Source: Prostheceraeus crozeri | Lineage: Eukaryota > Platyhelminthes > Polycladida > Euryleptidae | Reading direction: 5' to 3' | DNA: 64,000 nucleotides | NCBI GenBank assembly: GCA_907163375.1 | Contig: CAJQUW010006842.1 | Location: forward strand, 129,001-193,000 | Shown: positions 10,471 through 21,436 of the stretch, one piece after another | How the letters are laid out: each line of letters opens with the position of its first letter | How positions within the stretch are numbered: position 1 is the first letter of the stretch | Translations under genes and position numbers: made by a program | The notes under the pieces: generated by a model | What the model was told of the DNA's origin: nothing | What the model saw: only the letters and a program-made list of their open reading frames with translations | Databases searched by the model: none

Positions 10471-13400
10471 GGTGATCATCGAATCTTTATAATTTTGGTT
10501 GCTTGAAAAATAATATTAATAAAATATTTGTCAATTTACAATTTGGATAATGAACGATTCGCTGCATTAGGATCAGTCATCTTTAAATGGAAAACCTTTG
10601 AAATCTGGATTGATTAAATTATTCAATGCAAATTTCTCAGACTATTTGATACTTTTTAAGGAGCAGATAAAGTCGCAACTTCCATAATATTTTTTGATGA
10701 AGTATTGTAAAAATAATTGCTTCACAATTGACATGTCAGTTAAAATTGTTTTATTCATTAAATTGAAACCGATTTGTTGAATTACTCTTTTGATCACGCA
10801 AAGGTTGAATATTTGGTAGTATTTATTTCACAATACTTTTTCGTGAGGACTAGACAAAGATATTTATTATTTTAAAGGGCTAGATAGGAAATAGACGTGT
10901 TTTTACTTTGTGTGCAACGAAACCAATGAAAATCAGCTGATATTGCATGAATTTGAAAATATTTGTAAGCATGCAACAAATACTCCTTTTCATTGCCTCT
11001 TTTTAGTAATTACAGAACTAAGACACATTTTCATAATATATCAAGAAATTCTTATATGTCTAAGCAGCGTCTAAATTGCAACAAAGAGGGCCTAAGAGTT
11101 TAACATTCTACTTTTTCAGATGTTTTGCAAAACGCATTTGTAAATAAGAGCACTGCTGATACAATTTTTTCAATTAGACTTTGTTGCATTATTTTATGGC
11201 ATTCCATTATTAGATTTGAAGAGCGCATGTTACATAGGAATGATAAAAATGAAAACCATTTGTTTCATTTTTAGATGAAACCAAAGTAAAGTTCACCTAC
11301 AATTCACCAGATACATGAATGACTTTTCTTTGCTGTGCCCACAGTTGCCAGGCAACGACAGACGCGATTGCCAAGCTTGGCAATAATCTGACGTGTATAC
11401 GTAATTTTGCGGCAAGAAAATACATGATGCAACAGAAAAAGTTGATAAGCTTGTGAACTATCAGAAAATTTGATATAAAATTGACTTAAGCAAATAAAAA
11501 CAAACAATATCTCCTGTATCTCCCTTGAGTTCATTTAATCAAATCGGAAGTGTATACACATTGGGGATTTAATAAATGCGGGGTTACTACTCTACGTAAT
11601 ATACCTACTCTATGGTTACAACAACCCGAGTCTTTATTGACTCTCTATCATCACATTATCTAAAAAATGTTAACAATCTCGTCGGCAGAACTTTGATGAG
11701 TTTTAAACGTTGAATGCTGTGTAGGCCTATCAGACCTATCACTACTCTGCCTTATAAAGCAATCACGCTAAACGGTCCATTAGACATATGCTACTAAGAT
11801 AAACACTGACCAAAACCTAATATCAAACCAAAAGCAATCGAAAACTTCTCCTGAACCAACCCTAAATAAATTCTATTAAAACTAATACCCTAAAACTAAA
11901 ACTTGATAAACCTATAACTTTCAAGCTTCAAAAAAATATGACTGTCAAAAACCTCATACAGTCTACCGGTGCGACAACTTTCGTAAAGACTTGAAAAGTC
12001 AATAAAACTGATTGTATATGCACGCACTATAAATTTATTATCAAGCATAAATACATGCATGCCAGTATAAATCTACGTAAGGGATTAGATGAGTGGAGGC
12101 AGTTGTTTCCCCTCTATTTGATATTGATACTAATCTGGTTAATTATTTCAATTAGACTTATTCTAGGCCTACTCCAATTTATGATGTTGTTATGTGAATA
12201 TAAGAGAATAGCCATAAAGTATGCAAGTTAGTGCATTCATGCTGCTTTCAGCTATTGACTCTTGTGATAGAATCATGTGTATGACAGCAGTTGAAAAAGT
12301 TTCGAAATTTGAATTTGGAATCGTTTCTTTTGCAGACTATTTAGGCCTACTTGCAATGCACCCTGTGTCTAGATTGTCAGTTTACTGTATTCATCATGAA
12401 TACTGCGAGATGTCAAATTTTGGGTACATATCCTCAGTAGAATATTGATCTGAATAAATAAACAAAAAATGCATATAAAGATATAACTTTCGGTCATCAC
12501 ATCAACGCATCAGCGTCATCAGACGCCCTAATATCAGAAACTCGAAGCAGATCTCCTAATAGTAATTAGATTGTGATTTATCACACATGGTGCATCTTAC
12601 AAAAACCAGATACAAATATCTGGAGGAAAAGAAATCAAATTTTTGACAATTTTTTGAGTGGACAAAAAAGGGAGCACTTTTACTGGATTTTGCCATGTAA
12701 TAGGTCGAAGTCGTTGAATTGATCAATTCCAGGAATCTCAACTAGCATGTAAAATGTCCATTAGGTGTCGCCTGAACCTGTTAATCTAGGTATTGAGGTA
12801 TAGTCTATCTCGGTTAATGCAACTACCTCCGGAAATGGAGCTTCACTCGAAGCTGCTGCAAAATGAGGTCAGTTGATACGCGTCTCAACTGACCTGCACC
12901 CTGCTGTATCAACTATCCTAGCATGCTATCATTACACAGATCCTCTGCTCACGAATATTCTGTTGTCTAATTGCTAGACTATGTGCACTTTTACATAATG
13001 ACTATAGTACTAACTGTCATTTGAAATATTAGAGGTATCCATTCAGCACGAGATAGAGTGCTCGCCTGATTTTCACTATCCACGGCGATAAAGTGATTGT
13101 TGATTCTCCCACCACGTGGTTAGCTCATACGACGTCGTCACCAACATCAAAGAACCAATAAAAAACGTCTACAAAGGCATCCTACGTCATGACCTCGGAA
13201 TCGCTATCACGAGAGAGAAAAGTCGACTGTATCAACTAACCTTGCGCATCAACTAACCTACTCCTCCCCTACTGTACTGGGTCTATATAAATCATGACAT
13301 ATCACATTAATAGACAGATAATTTCCAGGCTTGCAAGATTCATGCTGTAATTTCAAAATACATCACGATTACAGCCTATTCAATCGTGAATAATCATTCT

Positions 13401-14555
13401 TGTTTCAAAAAAAAATTTACATGCTATTGGATTTCAGCGACAGTAAAGTATTTCGACAGAATTTCGTTGTAAAAGATGGTTCATCTCCTTTGGTATGCTG
13501 TTTCTGAGTTTTGCTTTCCCTCTAGTCCAGCAACCAGTTCTAAATCAATGTGATGACCTGTTATCGATTATGCGTGACTCACGCATATGTCATTTTCAAA
13601 TCAGGCAGTCAGCATATTTCAGAAAGTCAGAATTTTAGTTGTTATGAAAAATATTCTATGGGAAAGATGGCAACAGATTTCTGTTTCCTAACCATTTAAA
13701 CTAATCTTATCATTTTGATAACTTTTTAGATGTATTTTTCAATTTACTATGCATAAAAAAGCACAAAAATAAAATAGATATGCGTAACATCTTACGCTCA
13801 TTTTTTCAATGGCTTTTGATTTCATTCTGAACTCCACAGAAGGAATAGAAGCATTAAATAGCTTTAACTTGATATGTCGATAGAATTAGCTAAATGAGTA
13901 ACTATCAACTTGCATACAGTTTGAAAACAATTTTGTTCAACTGTGTTATGAACGGACTTTATATATAAGACATATCATATATAATATATTATATAATGTA
14001 TAAGACAATGTATGCATGTATTTCGAGTGCAATAATCGCAAAGTGAATGCTACATCAAGCCATGTATTACTTTGTTAAATATTTTTTAGAAATTTATATC
14101 AGTGCAAATCTATGTAGCACTGACACTGCTGCAGTGTGCATTACTTGTCAGAGCATACGTACAATTATTGGTAAAGATTGGACGCTTAGAAATCGGAATA
14201 TAAACACATTGAAATCAATACTTCAAATGAGGACGCTATTGTATGATATCTTTGAATAACGTGCAAATATTTAATGATATTTATGAACATACTTAATTTT
14301 TCCTAGTCTAAGCTGTATGCAATTACAAGTAAGATTACTACGGTAACATTGTAAACATTTTGCATACCGGTATGTTATGTTGTATAACCCACTTTCTTTT
14401 TTCTAAGCTTCACGTCGAAAAGTTTCAAACCCGTTATGAAAATAGACTAGGCCAATACACCCATTGATGAGCTGTTTGAAAATAATTTGATAGGCTACCT
14501 GTTGTTGCTCTACAATCTAAGCCCACATGTAATCACGCAAATCTATTTTTTACAG
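10471..14555. other. Long non-coding stretch, probably intron or intergenic
   Basis: Four kilobases of AT-rich sequence without a recognisable gene. TAGGCCTA-type motifs occur at about 11.73, 12.17 and 12.34 kb. A short exon-like acceptor (polypyrimidine then CAG) occurs near 11120 but has no convincing donor. If the exons at 14.56-16.34 kb are real, this stretch may hold part of their upstream intron. Confidence 0.4.
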
Positions 14556-14593
14556 ATGTTGCTGCAAAATCAATTGATTTCGAACCTGGAACA
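14556..14593 (+). CDS. Putative micro-exon of unrecognised plus-strand gene
   Basis: A 38-bp segment is bounded by a polypyrimidine tract plus TACAG on the left and GTAAGC on the right. Entered after one codon base (phase 1), it reads VAAKSIDFEPGT and leaves in phase 0. That is exactly the phase needed to join the next exon at 14820, giving ..FEPGT-DFRMETADEEES. Micro-exons are easily mimicked by chance, so this is the least certain part of the model. Confidence 0.3.
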
Positions 14594-14819
14594 GTAAGCT
14601 TTATTCGATACTTAGTCCTATTTTGGCTTTTGCACTTGTAAGTTCAGTAAATGTTGCTCTACACATATTAAATTGTTACATGATGAAATTACTGCATTCA
14701 AAAATTGTGTCAGTTAAATCATTATTCGTGTATACAATTGTTAGGCCTATCGGGCGTATAGAAAAATGCCATTGGCCTACATGTAGGCAACTGTAAATTC
14801 ATTGTCTTATTCTTTCCAG

Positions 14820-14986
14820 GATTTCAGGATGGAAACGGCTGATGAGGAGGAATCGGCAAGCAGATATCCCACGTCTTCTACTCCCAATCGCAATCCTCTT
14901 GCAAGCATTTCATCCAACACTGATGATCTTTTGGTTTCAAAAAGCAAAGAATGTCTCCTCAAGAGGATAATGTTGAAATTGGAGCG
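14820..14986 (+). CDS. Exon of unrecognised small acidic protein
   Basis: The acceptor is TTCTTTCCAG and the donor is GTGAGT, both strong. The frame DFRMETADEEESASRYPTSS is open throughout. It continues through a serine/threonine/asparagine-rich stretch to the basic, leucine-rich helix LLKRIMLKLER, where the donor lies after two bases of the arginine codon (phase 2). An internal ATG at 14829 could start translation if the upstream micro-exon is not used. No known domain was recognised. The acidic start and the amphipathic helix at the end are visible, but no function can be assigned. Confidence 0.45.
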
Positions 14987-15306
14987 GTGAGTTCGATGAG
15001 CTGTTCAACAATGTAGGTTAGGTATACCGTAAAATGGATACCGTGCCTGAAACAACTGTCTAAAGTTCTGAGTGCGCTTGAACACTTTTGTCGAATCAGT
15101 ATAATGATCAAATATCAAAAATTAATTTCATGAGATCAATTTAATCTTTCTATAATGCCTCACAATGAATGTTCTCATTTAATCGATCCATTGGCCCACA
15201 TGCGGATACCGGTAATTACAGTTTACTGAATAACATAAAAAATGATTATAAGCCGTACTCATACATTAATTATATCTAAAGTTATCTTAGATGATACCAT
15301 GGTAGA

Positions 15307-15436
15307 ATACTGTTACACCGTACGATGTTTATGCGTGGACAATGAATATTTTGACTATGAAAATTGATTCTACTGATCCCGAAGCGAAGCTGAGGGATTC
15401 GTATGCGCAGCCACGCATAGCCATCGTATAACAGTA
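15307..15436. repeat. Palindromic MITE-like element
   Basis: The left arm (ATACTGTTACACCGTACGAT, then TATGCGTGG) and right arm (CCACGCATAGCCATCGTATA, then ACAGTAT) are inverted copies about 30 bp long, enclosing about 70 bp. The inner motif CGCATAGCCATC and the neighbouring CCCTC/GGGAT blocks recur in the palindrome at 34329-34452, so the two are probably members of one family. It lies in the presumed intron between the plus-strand exons. Confidence 0.55.
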
Positions 15437-16306
15437 TATTATTTTATTCATAGCTAGTGACCTCAGTCATAGAACGGGCATAAATGTATACTTGCATTTT
15501 TTATTATGCGGCATATATTGTCCTAGAATACCGTATTTTTAGTACATGCTTAACGGTAATTTACGTAATACACATTGCTTTGATTATACTTACATGTACA
15601 GTCTGACATGCAAAAGTAAAATAACATAACTGACATTATTGGAAATTTGCAGTTTTTGTACCTCACTTTCAGATAAAAATTCAATTTGTGCACCTGTATT
15701 CAATGCAACAGATGCACTCGTATATTTGAGTATCAGACATAAACAAAATCAAAATGCAACACAAAAAGAGAAGATTGTTTCAAATGACAACCATCAAAAT
15801 GTCAGTTAAGTTATTTTATCTTTGGACGGCAGCAGTACTGTGCTTTACATTAGAAGCTCTTTAAATCGCTTTCATGGAAAGCTTTTTGGTTGTCATACAT
15901 TAATTTATTCTTGCTGGTGTTTATACAATTTCACATTGCATTCTACATTGAAGCATTCATTCTTTTCATACTAGGCCTATTTGTAAAATTCATCCTTTCA
16001 TTTTTTTCGAAAATAGCCGGATGAAATTTTTGTACTACCTAATTAGCGATTTTCAACTTCACTGTGGTACATGGACATGTACATGCATGCAGTATAATCT
16101 GAAAATCCAATAGGCCCTATATCTGGAGAGGATTTTAGGTGATATGCGAAATCAATAACAACAACAGCTGTCTCAACGAATCACTTGAATAAGACCGTTC
16201 ACAGAAAATTACGATAATTATGTAGCTATGTCATATACATGTCATACCGTATACTATAGTGGATAGTCCATGCATTTCATTCAATCTCTCGTTTCATTAT
16301 TTTCAG

Positions 16307-16343
16307 GTTGCGGTGCCGATCGGTATGGCAAAGTGAAAGCTGA
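16307..16343 (+). CDS. Putative last coding exon of the same plus-strand gene
   Basis: The acceptor is TTCATTATTTTCAG. Joined in phase 2 to the exon ending at 14986, the first base completes an arginine codon. The frame then reads LRCRSVWQSES and a TGA stop at 16341-16343. The helix begun in the previous exon thus continues as LKLERLRCRSVW. No polyadenylation signal was identified below it. The link rests on phase agreement and splice-site quality only. Confidence 0.35.
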
Positions 16344-16534
16344 AACAGAGTCAATTGTGAGCAAAAAGTTACATACTGAAGCGGAATTACTGAAAAAACA
16401 AAATATGTCCTGAATACACATAATACATATCATGCGGTTTTGCTGCACTTTTTCTTCAATTTAGTTATCGTATCATTTTCGTGCTAGAGGAGTCTCAAAT
16501 GTAGCTACTTTTATCTAAGGAAATCGAAGGCTTT

Positions 16535-16805
16535 TTTAATTTGCCTATGAAAGTTCTATAGCATAACTTTATGGGAATGCTAAAAGGGATTTCTCCATGG
16601 GTTTGAAAGGGCTTTTTGCACTGAGAATGAAAGGGATTTCTATGGGATATCATATGGGATTCATAAGGGATTTTAAGAGGATCCCGTAGAAAACCCATAG
16701 AAAATCATATGGGATTCGTAGGGGAATCTCATAGAAATCCCCTTTCAGTCCCATTAAAAAGGGTCCAAAAATACCATAGAAAGTTTTGTACGGGAATCCC
16801 ATACA
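16535..16805. repeat. ATGGGATT-type quasi-palindromic array
   Basis: More than a dozen direct and inverted variants of ATGGGATTTC / GAAATCCCAT occur within 270 bp, making the region nearly self-complementary. This is the pattern of a degenerate short tandem array inside a palindromic element. No coding capacity. Confidence 0.55.
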
Positions 16806-17520
16806 GTAGAGTCACTCGGGCATCTTTTTGCAAAGTTGTCTGATACAGTCTTCTTGCCCTGTGAGTTGTACCTTGACGGAAAGAATTACTTTCGTAAAAA
16901 ATAAGTCTGAAAAAAACCCTAGGATACCCATATTATTCCCGCCTCCCCTACCATAGATGTTTTAGTGTAGGCTACTTGTAGAAAGATGATAAATTAAGTG
17001 CCATACAGACTAAGATTACGCATTGACATCAGATGACCTTAACTTGTGTGAATTCCTCTCGCTTTCGAAACTGCATGAGACACCTGAAAGTCAATGGTGC
17101 CGCATATTTTGGCTGTGTGCATCCATCACCTCTCTCAGTGACACTGACTCATTCGTTCTTCAAGAATGATGGGAATGCGAATAAATGAAGCTTGCTGTTT
17201 TTGAGATTGTCAAATTTGTCATGGGTCAAACTGGTTGGAAGTGGGAGAACGAGAATTGATCCACAACGAGCTCTGATGTAATCCAATGAGTTAGGAAACT
17301 CCCAAAGCAATTGACATTAAGCACTTATTCCACTGCAATCCTCTTGATATGTTCATCAAATAAAGATAGGTGAAAATACACCGTTCATTAACATTAAATT
17401 GATAATTTCCATACATACAAAATACCAAAAAGCATATTGACGAGATACACAGAGCATGATTGATATTGTAGATTGACAAGAAAGGCCTGTCGCAGCACAT
17501 TGAATATCTTAAGAGAATGA

Positions 17521-17702
17521 CAAGTATTAAGTCAATAAAGGACACCAACATCCTTGAGTCCCCGACCGCACTCGCCTGACCCAGGCATCGAACCGAAGTC
17601 CGCGGTGGAGACGAGCTTGCACCTTCTTCACAAGGCCACGCTGACGGTGCAAAAGTAATGCGAGTGAAGGCAGAAGTCATCTCCAACTGATATCGACAGC
17701 TA
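17521..17702 (-). mobile_element. tRNA-derived SINE, inverted partner A
   Basis: On the minus strand it contains an A-box-like GCGTGGCCTTGTGAAG and a B-box GGTTCGATGCC, the internal RNA polymerase III promoter of tRNA-headed SINEs. It ends in GGTGTCCTTTATTGACTTAA. It is the mirror of partner B (17797-17978), with about 95 bp between them. Confidence 0.65.
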
Positions 17703-17796
17703 ATTGACCTATGATTATGGACATAATGCTGCCATCGAAAGACAAGCTGATATGCTGTCTCACTACAAAATGAATGCTGGTGGCATTATAGGACAA

Positions 17797-17978
17797 TGAG
17801 CTGTCGATATCACTTTGAGATGACTTCTGTCTTCACTCGCATTCCTTTTGCACCGTCCGCGTGGCCTAGTGAAGAAGTTGCGAGCTCATCTCCTCCGGAC
17901 TTCGGTTCGATTCCTAGCTCAGGCGAATGCGGTCGGGGAATCAAGGGTGTTGGTGTCGTTTGTTGACTTAACATGTTA
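17797..17978 (+). mobile_element. tRNA-derived SINE, inverted partner B
   Basis: The A-box-like GTGGCCTAGTGAAG lies at 17861-17874 and a good B-box GGTTCGATTCC at 17904-17914, with about 30 bp between them. Upstream, AGCTGTCGATATCACTTTGA also pairs with partner A, so the inverted symmetry covers the whole unit including the part 5' of the A box. This suggests a single palindromic unit, or a head-to-head insertion, rather than two chance insertions. Confidence 0.65.
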
Positions 17979-18069
17979 TATGTCCCTTCTATGCTAAGAT
18001 AGCGAAGCTAATAAAGCATCGATTCACTATTGGTAGAATTATTCACACACTAGTCTAGGGAGAACATCT

Positions 18070-18500
18070 TCAATGAACATTCTGTCTCTGGTCGTGATAA
18101 ATGTCGATGACTGTTCTCCTCCCCCGGACTATGAGGATCTGCTGTCCAGGGAGGAAGGCTTTCCAGCCGGGATTTCCAGCTTGTTTCCAAGAATACTGTT
18201 TTCCATCTTTATCTCCGAATTCCAACAACGGGAATTTCTGCGACAATTCATCAGTTGCTTTCTCAGTTAATTCAGCTACAATTCTTCCCTTGTAAGATCC
18301 TCTTCTTTGACCGAATCTTGTGATATTATTTCCTTTAAAGATCTCTTCCAGCTTCTTTGCAACTTCGCTGAAATTCCTCAGTCCTGGTGATAGCTCAACG
18401 TTATGCAATTTCACGTAATTCCCATTCACGCTTTGGAATCTGTAATCCGTTTTGTTGAGATTGAACTCAGATGGCCGGTAGACGACGAACAGATTTACTC
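18070..18500 (-). CDS. Last coding exon of TSP1 gene: novel C-terminal domain
   Basis: The acceptor is TTTTTGAATTTCAG, the entry phase is 1, and the TGA stop is at 18072-18070. The exon encodes about 142 residues beginning VNLFVVYRPSEFNLN and ending IDIYHDQRQNVH. It has no cysteine, three N-glycosylation sequons (NKT, NFS, NIT), an amphipathic helix (EVAKKLEEIF) and a basic strand (ILIVRGRRTVIDIY). I do not recognise the domain. Joined to the TSP1 exon ending at 26319, the split codon reads AGA and the frame stays open, so this is the natural C-terminus of the secreted TSP1 protein. An alternative is a separate gene with its own upstream exons. Confidence 0.65.
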
Positions 18501-18576
18501 CTGAAATTCAAAAACAACAAGTGTCGACTATTTCTTTTTAACAAGTAGCATGGCATTGATCAATTTATCAAACGTA

Positions 18577-18785
18577 TACAGATGTAGCGATCACAAGACA
18601 TGTTTCGGCCTGTTGTGCCTCATCAGTCGTGTGTAGGTTCGAACCAGCGACGTTGGAGGTAGAGGACGAGCAGGCATACCTTCTAACCACACGGCCACGG
18701 GGCCATCTGTTGAGAGCGTGAATTAGCCTGACAAGCACTGCTTTTACGCAGGTGCGTGGAAGGCGCCGGCTCTGCTTGCTTCCAG
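18577..18785 (-). mobile_element. tRNA-headed SINE with hammerhead ribozyme tail, copy 1
   Basis: On the minus strand an A-box-like GTGGCCGTGTGGTTAGAAGG and a B-box GGTTCGAACC mark a tRNA-type head. Directly after the B box comes a hammerhead ribozyme (18631-18592). The body is shared with 32752-32947 (plus) and, more diverged, 62640-62800 (minus), so it is a dispersed family. It sits in the last intron of the TSP1 gene, 77 bp before the final exon. No poly(A) or clear target duplication was found. Confidence 0.75.
18592..18631 (-). ncRNA. Type I hammerhead ribozyme in SINE
   Basis: The core CUGAUGA (18626-18620) and GAAA (18606-18603) are intact. Stem II pairs GGC with GCC (18619-18607). 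Stem III is a two-base-pair hairpin from the palindrome ACAUGU. The cleavage triplet is GUC with the cut expected between 18597 and 18596. Stem I pairs CACGA (18631-18627) with UUGUG (18596-18592), including one G-U pair. All invariant core bases are present, so self-cleavage of the transcript is plausible. Established knowledge: minimal stem III hammerheads occur in Penelope elements, retrozymes and some SINE-like repeats. Confidence 0.75.
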
Positions 18786-18836
18786 GAAAGCACACTGGCG
18801 AGAATTAGTCCGGCAACCAGAGCGAGTTTCTGCAGG

Positions 18837-19325
18837 GAACGAGGCCGAAAGTGAGACATTCACGGAATGATGTACACCCTATTCCCACTACGAATTCGTG
18901 CGTCTGCCGAGTGCTAGTTGGTTCCTCTTATTGTCAGGCACGATCAAAAGGAAAACACATGTTAATCCAATGGGAGGCCGATTGCAGTTTTTTGGCCAAC
19001 ATATTGGTGCTTGCCGAGAGTAGGAGGCTTGTCAAATCTGAATGCATGCAGTTTCATACATAAATGTTGATAAACATGATAAGAAATGACCTGAAGACAT
19101 TCCATGTCAAAAATAACGGCTCTTGACTGAGTACTTTTTAAATGATAAGAGAAAACACAGAAAATTTCATTTTTGCCAAAAACTGCAATCTGCCTCTCAC
19201 TGGATTAACATGTGTTTTTCTTTGATCGTGTCTTGCAAGAAGAGAAACTAACTAGAACTCGGCAAACGCGCGAATTCGTAGTGGGCATAGGATGACAATT
19301 GTCAGTTTCATTTTCGGCCTCGTTC
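18837..19325. repeat. Palindromic element with ~160-bp inverted arms
   Basis: The outer ends GAACGAGGCCGAAAGTGA (left) and its inverse at 19308-19325 match. The similarity continues inward through CACTACGAATTCG, CGATCAAAAG and AACACATGTTAATCCA. A third, partial copy of one arm lies at 50003-50080. It is probably a non-autonomous DNA element of unknown family. Confidence 0.6.
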
Positions 19326-19539
19326 ACTTCAGAAACTCGCTGTGGCTGCCGGACTAAATGATTGATATTAATGAGTAAGACACCGACATTTTGACAATCC
19401 ATCCCCCACATAGGTCATCATGTGCATTCTCCCTACCATTTGCATGTGAAAAGAATCATGGCACTGAGACATTGCTGATGTGTATAACTGAGTCCATAAA
19501 GTCTGTCCTGGATTGAGAGTGAATTGTCGGCGTTATCTA

Positions 19540-19740
19540 ACTTGATTTGTCTGTGGCATTCGACAGTATACATTAGAAATCGCTTTTGGAAAAGCTGCAA
19601 AAGTTCGCTGTAAATCTAACGACATCCTACTTACATAATCGTCTTAACGGTGTGAAAGTTAACAGTAAAACATTCAGGACTTGTTTGGTATGCGCCAAGG
19701 TTCTAAAAGGAGTTCACTCATTTGAAGCGCGTTTTTTGAA
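19540..19740 (+). mobile_element. Short LINE reverse transcriptase fragment
   Basis: The plus-strand frame reads FDSIH, then KSLLEKLQKF, then SYLHNRLNGVKVNSKTFRTC. This matches the palm segment DLSKAFDxIxHxxLLxKL..SYLxNRxQxVxVN of CR1/L2-type LINEs, with a stop in the middle. The remainder up to 19810 (VHSFEARFLNDS) is not recognisable. It is a 5'- and 3'-truncated fossil. Confidence 0.6.
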
Positions 19741-21227
19741 TGATTCGTTTTCCATGATGCAAGGATATAGTGCTAGCGTCATCACATGCGCAGAAGATCT
19801 AGCGAATTGAGTAAAATGTAGTAGAGACGACGTCCAAGACAAATAAATTCTTGATAATCAATCTTATTGCGTGGAAGATGAGTGGAAACTGAATATCTAA
19901 AGAAACAGTGACAGGCACGCGGGAGCGATTTTTCGGTAAGGGGGGATAAAATTTTAAGTGTTGCAAAGCGAATTTTTAGGTTGCTACTGGATATAACAGT
20001 TGAAGGTTGGAATAAGGGGACAATCTATTCTAGCTGCACTTTGTGATGTAGTTGTCTATCACGTATTTGACCTATATTACCGAGAAAAAGATTGAAAGAT
20101 TAAAAAAACAGAGTTTTCCTCGCTTTGATTATTCTTCAATATTTTATGTCTTCATTTCCAACAAATGTGAAATGAAATTGCAGTCATCGTCCAAATTTTG
20201 TGCACACCTACCAGCTCAGAAGATTTAAAACCAGAAATTCAGCTTTCGTCAAATCATTGTGAGTTAATTACAAAATTGGCTTACATGTCAAGACAATGCG
20301 AATAATACAAGCAATTTGCAAAACACTTGCTGCTCAAAAACAATTGGTGGATTTAGATTTAGGGCAGTTCATAATAATCCGAAGCGCAATATCCTCATTC
20401 AACTGAGAGTTGAAAGAAAACCAGCAAAGATCGAAGGGGTTTTACGGTTGAAGTTGTTGGAATAAAATGTCTCTAACACTTGAAGTTCGAGGCATGAAAT
20501 CTAACTCTGAAGCTTTGATGAGCAACATGAAAACATTCAGAAAACATGATGGCAATCTATTGTGTGTTATATTGTATCAGGTCAGGAGATGTCGATTTCA
20601 GAGAATTTCTGTATTCTGCAAATGTTGCCTCGAAATATTAAGTTCTGCTATTGTTTTCCTTTTTCAAATACTGTTTATGCATACAGGCTACTACTTGCTG
20701 TCAGTAGTATGTTAATCATCGCACCAAAATATTATTCATAGTGGTGTAAATATTGCTTCGTTGCTGTTATATGAGAGGAGAGATCTGATTTGAATAGAAA
20801 CTGAAGACATTTTAAAGTTTCGCGTTGTTTGCAATTTGGTGTGATCAAACAGAAAGAATGAGCTATGTAAGCTTCGGTCTCAAAAAAATTCATTTTTTGT
20901 CTGTTTTATCTCTAGGATCCCGCTAGAAGATTGCACTTGGTGGGTTTGAATTCGATTATCACCTAAAAACTTCTCCAATGAAACTGTTCGCAGTCTCTGC
21001 ACACACTTAGTCCACGTTGTCGAGAAATGTCAATTTTCAAAAAGTTCATTGAGCTATTTTCGAGAAAATTCAAATTTTAGATTTTTTGAGTACTATGAAA
21101 AAGAGCATTTTTAATTTTTTTCATAAAGAAGTCTTCAAAGAAGCACATTTGAGAAATATCAATCTTGCAAATTTTCATCGAGCTATACCCAAGAAAATTC
21201 AAATTTTAGAATTTCCCTTACACGAGA
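19741..21227. other. Intronic non-coding stretch
   Basis: No gene recognised. Two related direct units sharing AGAAAATTCAAATTTTAGA sit at about 21068-21086 and 21192-21210. The open frame at 20467-20715 has no domain. Confidence 0.4.
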
Positions 21228-21324
21228 AATTCTATTAATACTTGAGTTGATGCTTAAAAACAGCTTTCGTCTCTCCTTGAAATTTATTGACCAGATTAAA
21301 ATAATTAATTAAAAGATATGTACA

Positions 21325-21364
21325 ACCCCTACGCGTTTCGAGCGTTCGCTCTTCCTCAGGGGGT
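21325..21364 (-). ncRNA. Hammerhead ribozyme in Penelope arm (left)
   Basis: This is the reverse complement of the ribozyme at 24788-24827, identical in all core bases. In the long copy it lies downstream of the stop codon of the polymerase frame, in the terminal repeat region, where Penelope hammerheads are known to occur. Confidence 0.85.
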
Positions 21365-21436
21365 AATTCGCTAAAACCAACTGATCTGGCCGCTCATGTG
21401 GGCTGCTTATATACACTGCTATCGGTTGAGAGATGT

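Noticed and set aside
12460-12560. On the minus strand CTGATGACGC..GACCGAAAGTTATATC looks like a hammerhead.
   Set aside because: No acceptable stem II, stem III or stem I can be formed. CUGAUGACGC pairs only as part of a simple local hairpin.
18610-18770. A tRNA gene.
   Set aside because: Only the A and B boxes are tRNA-like. No acceptor stem or anticodon stem can be closed, and the unit is repeated with a ribozyme tail, so it is a SINE head.
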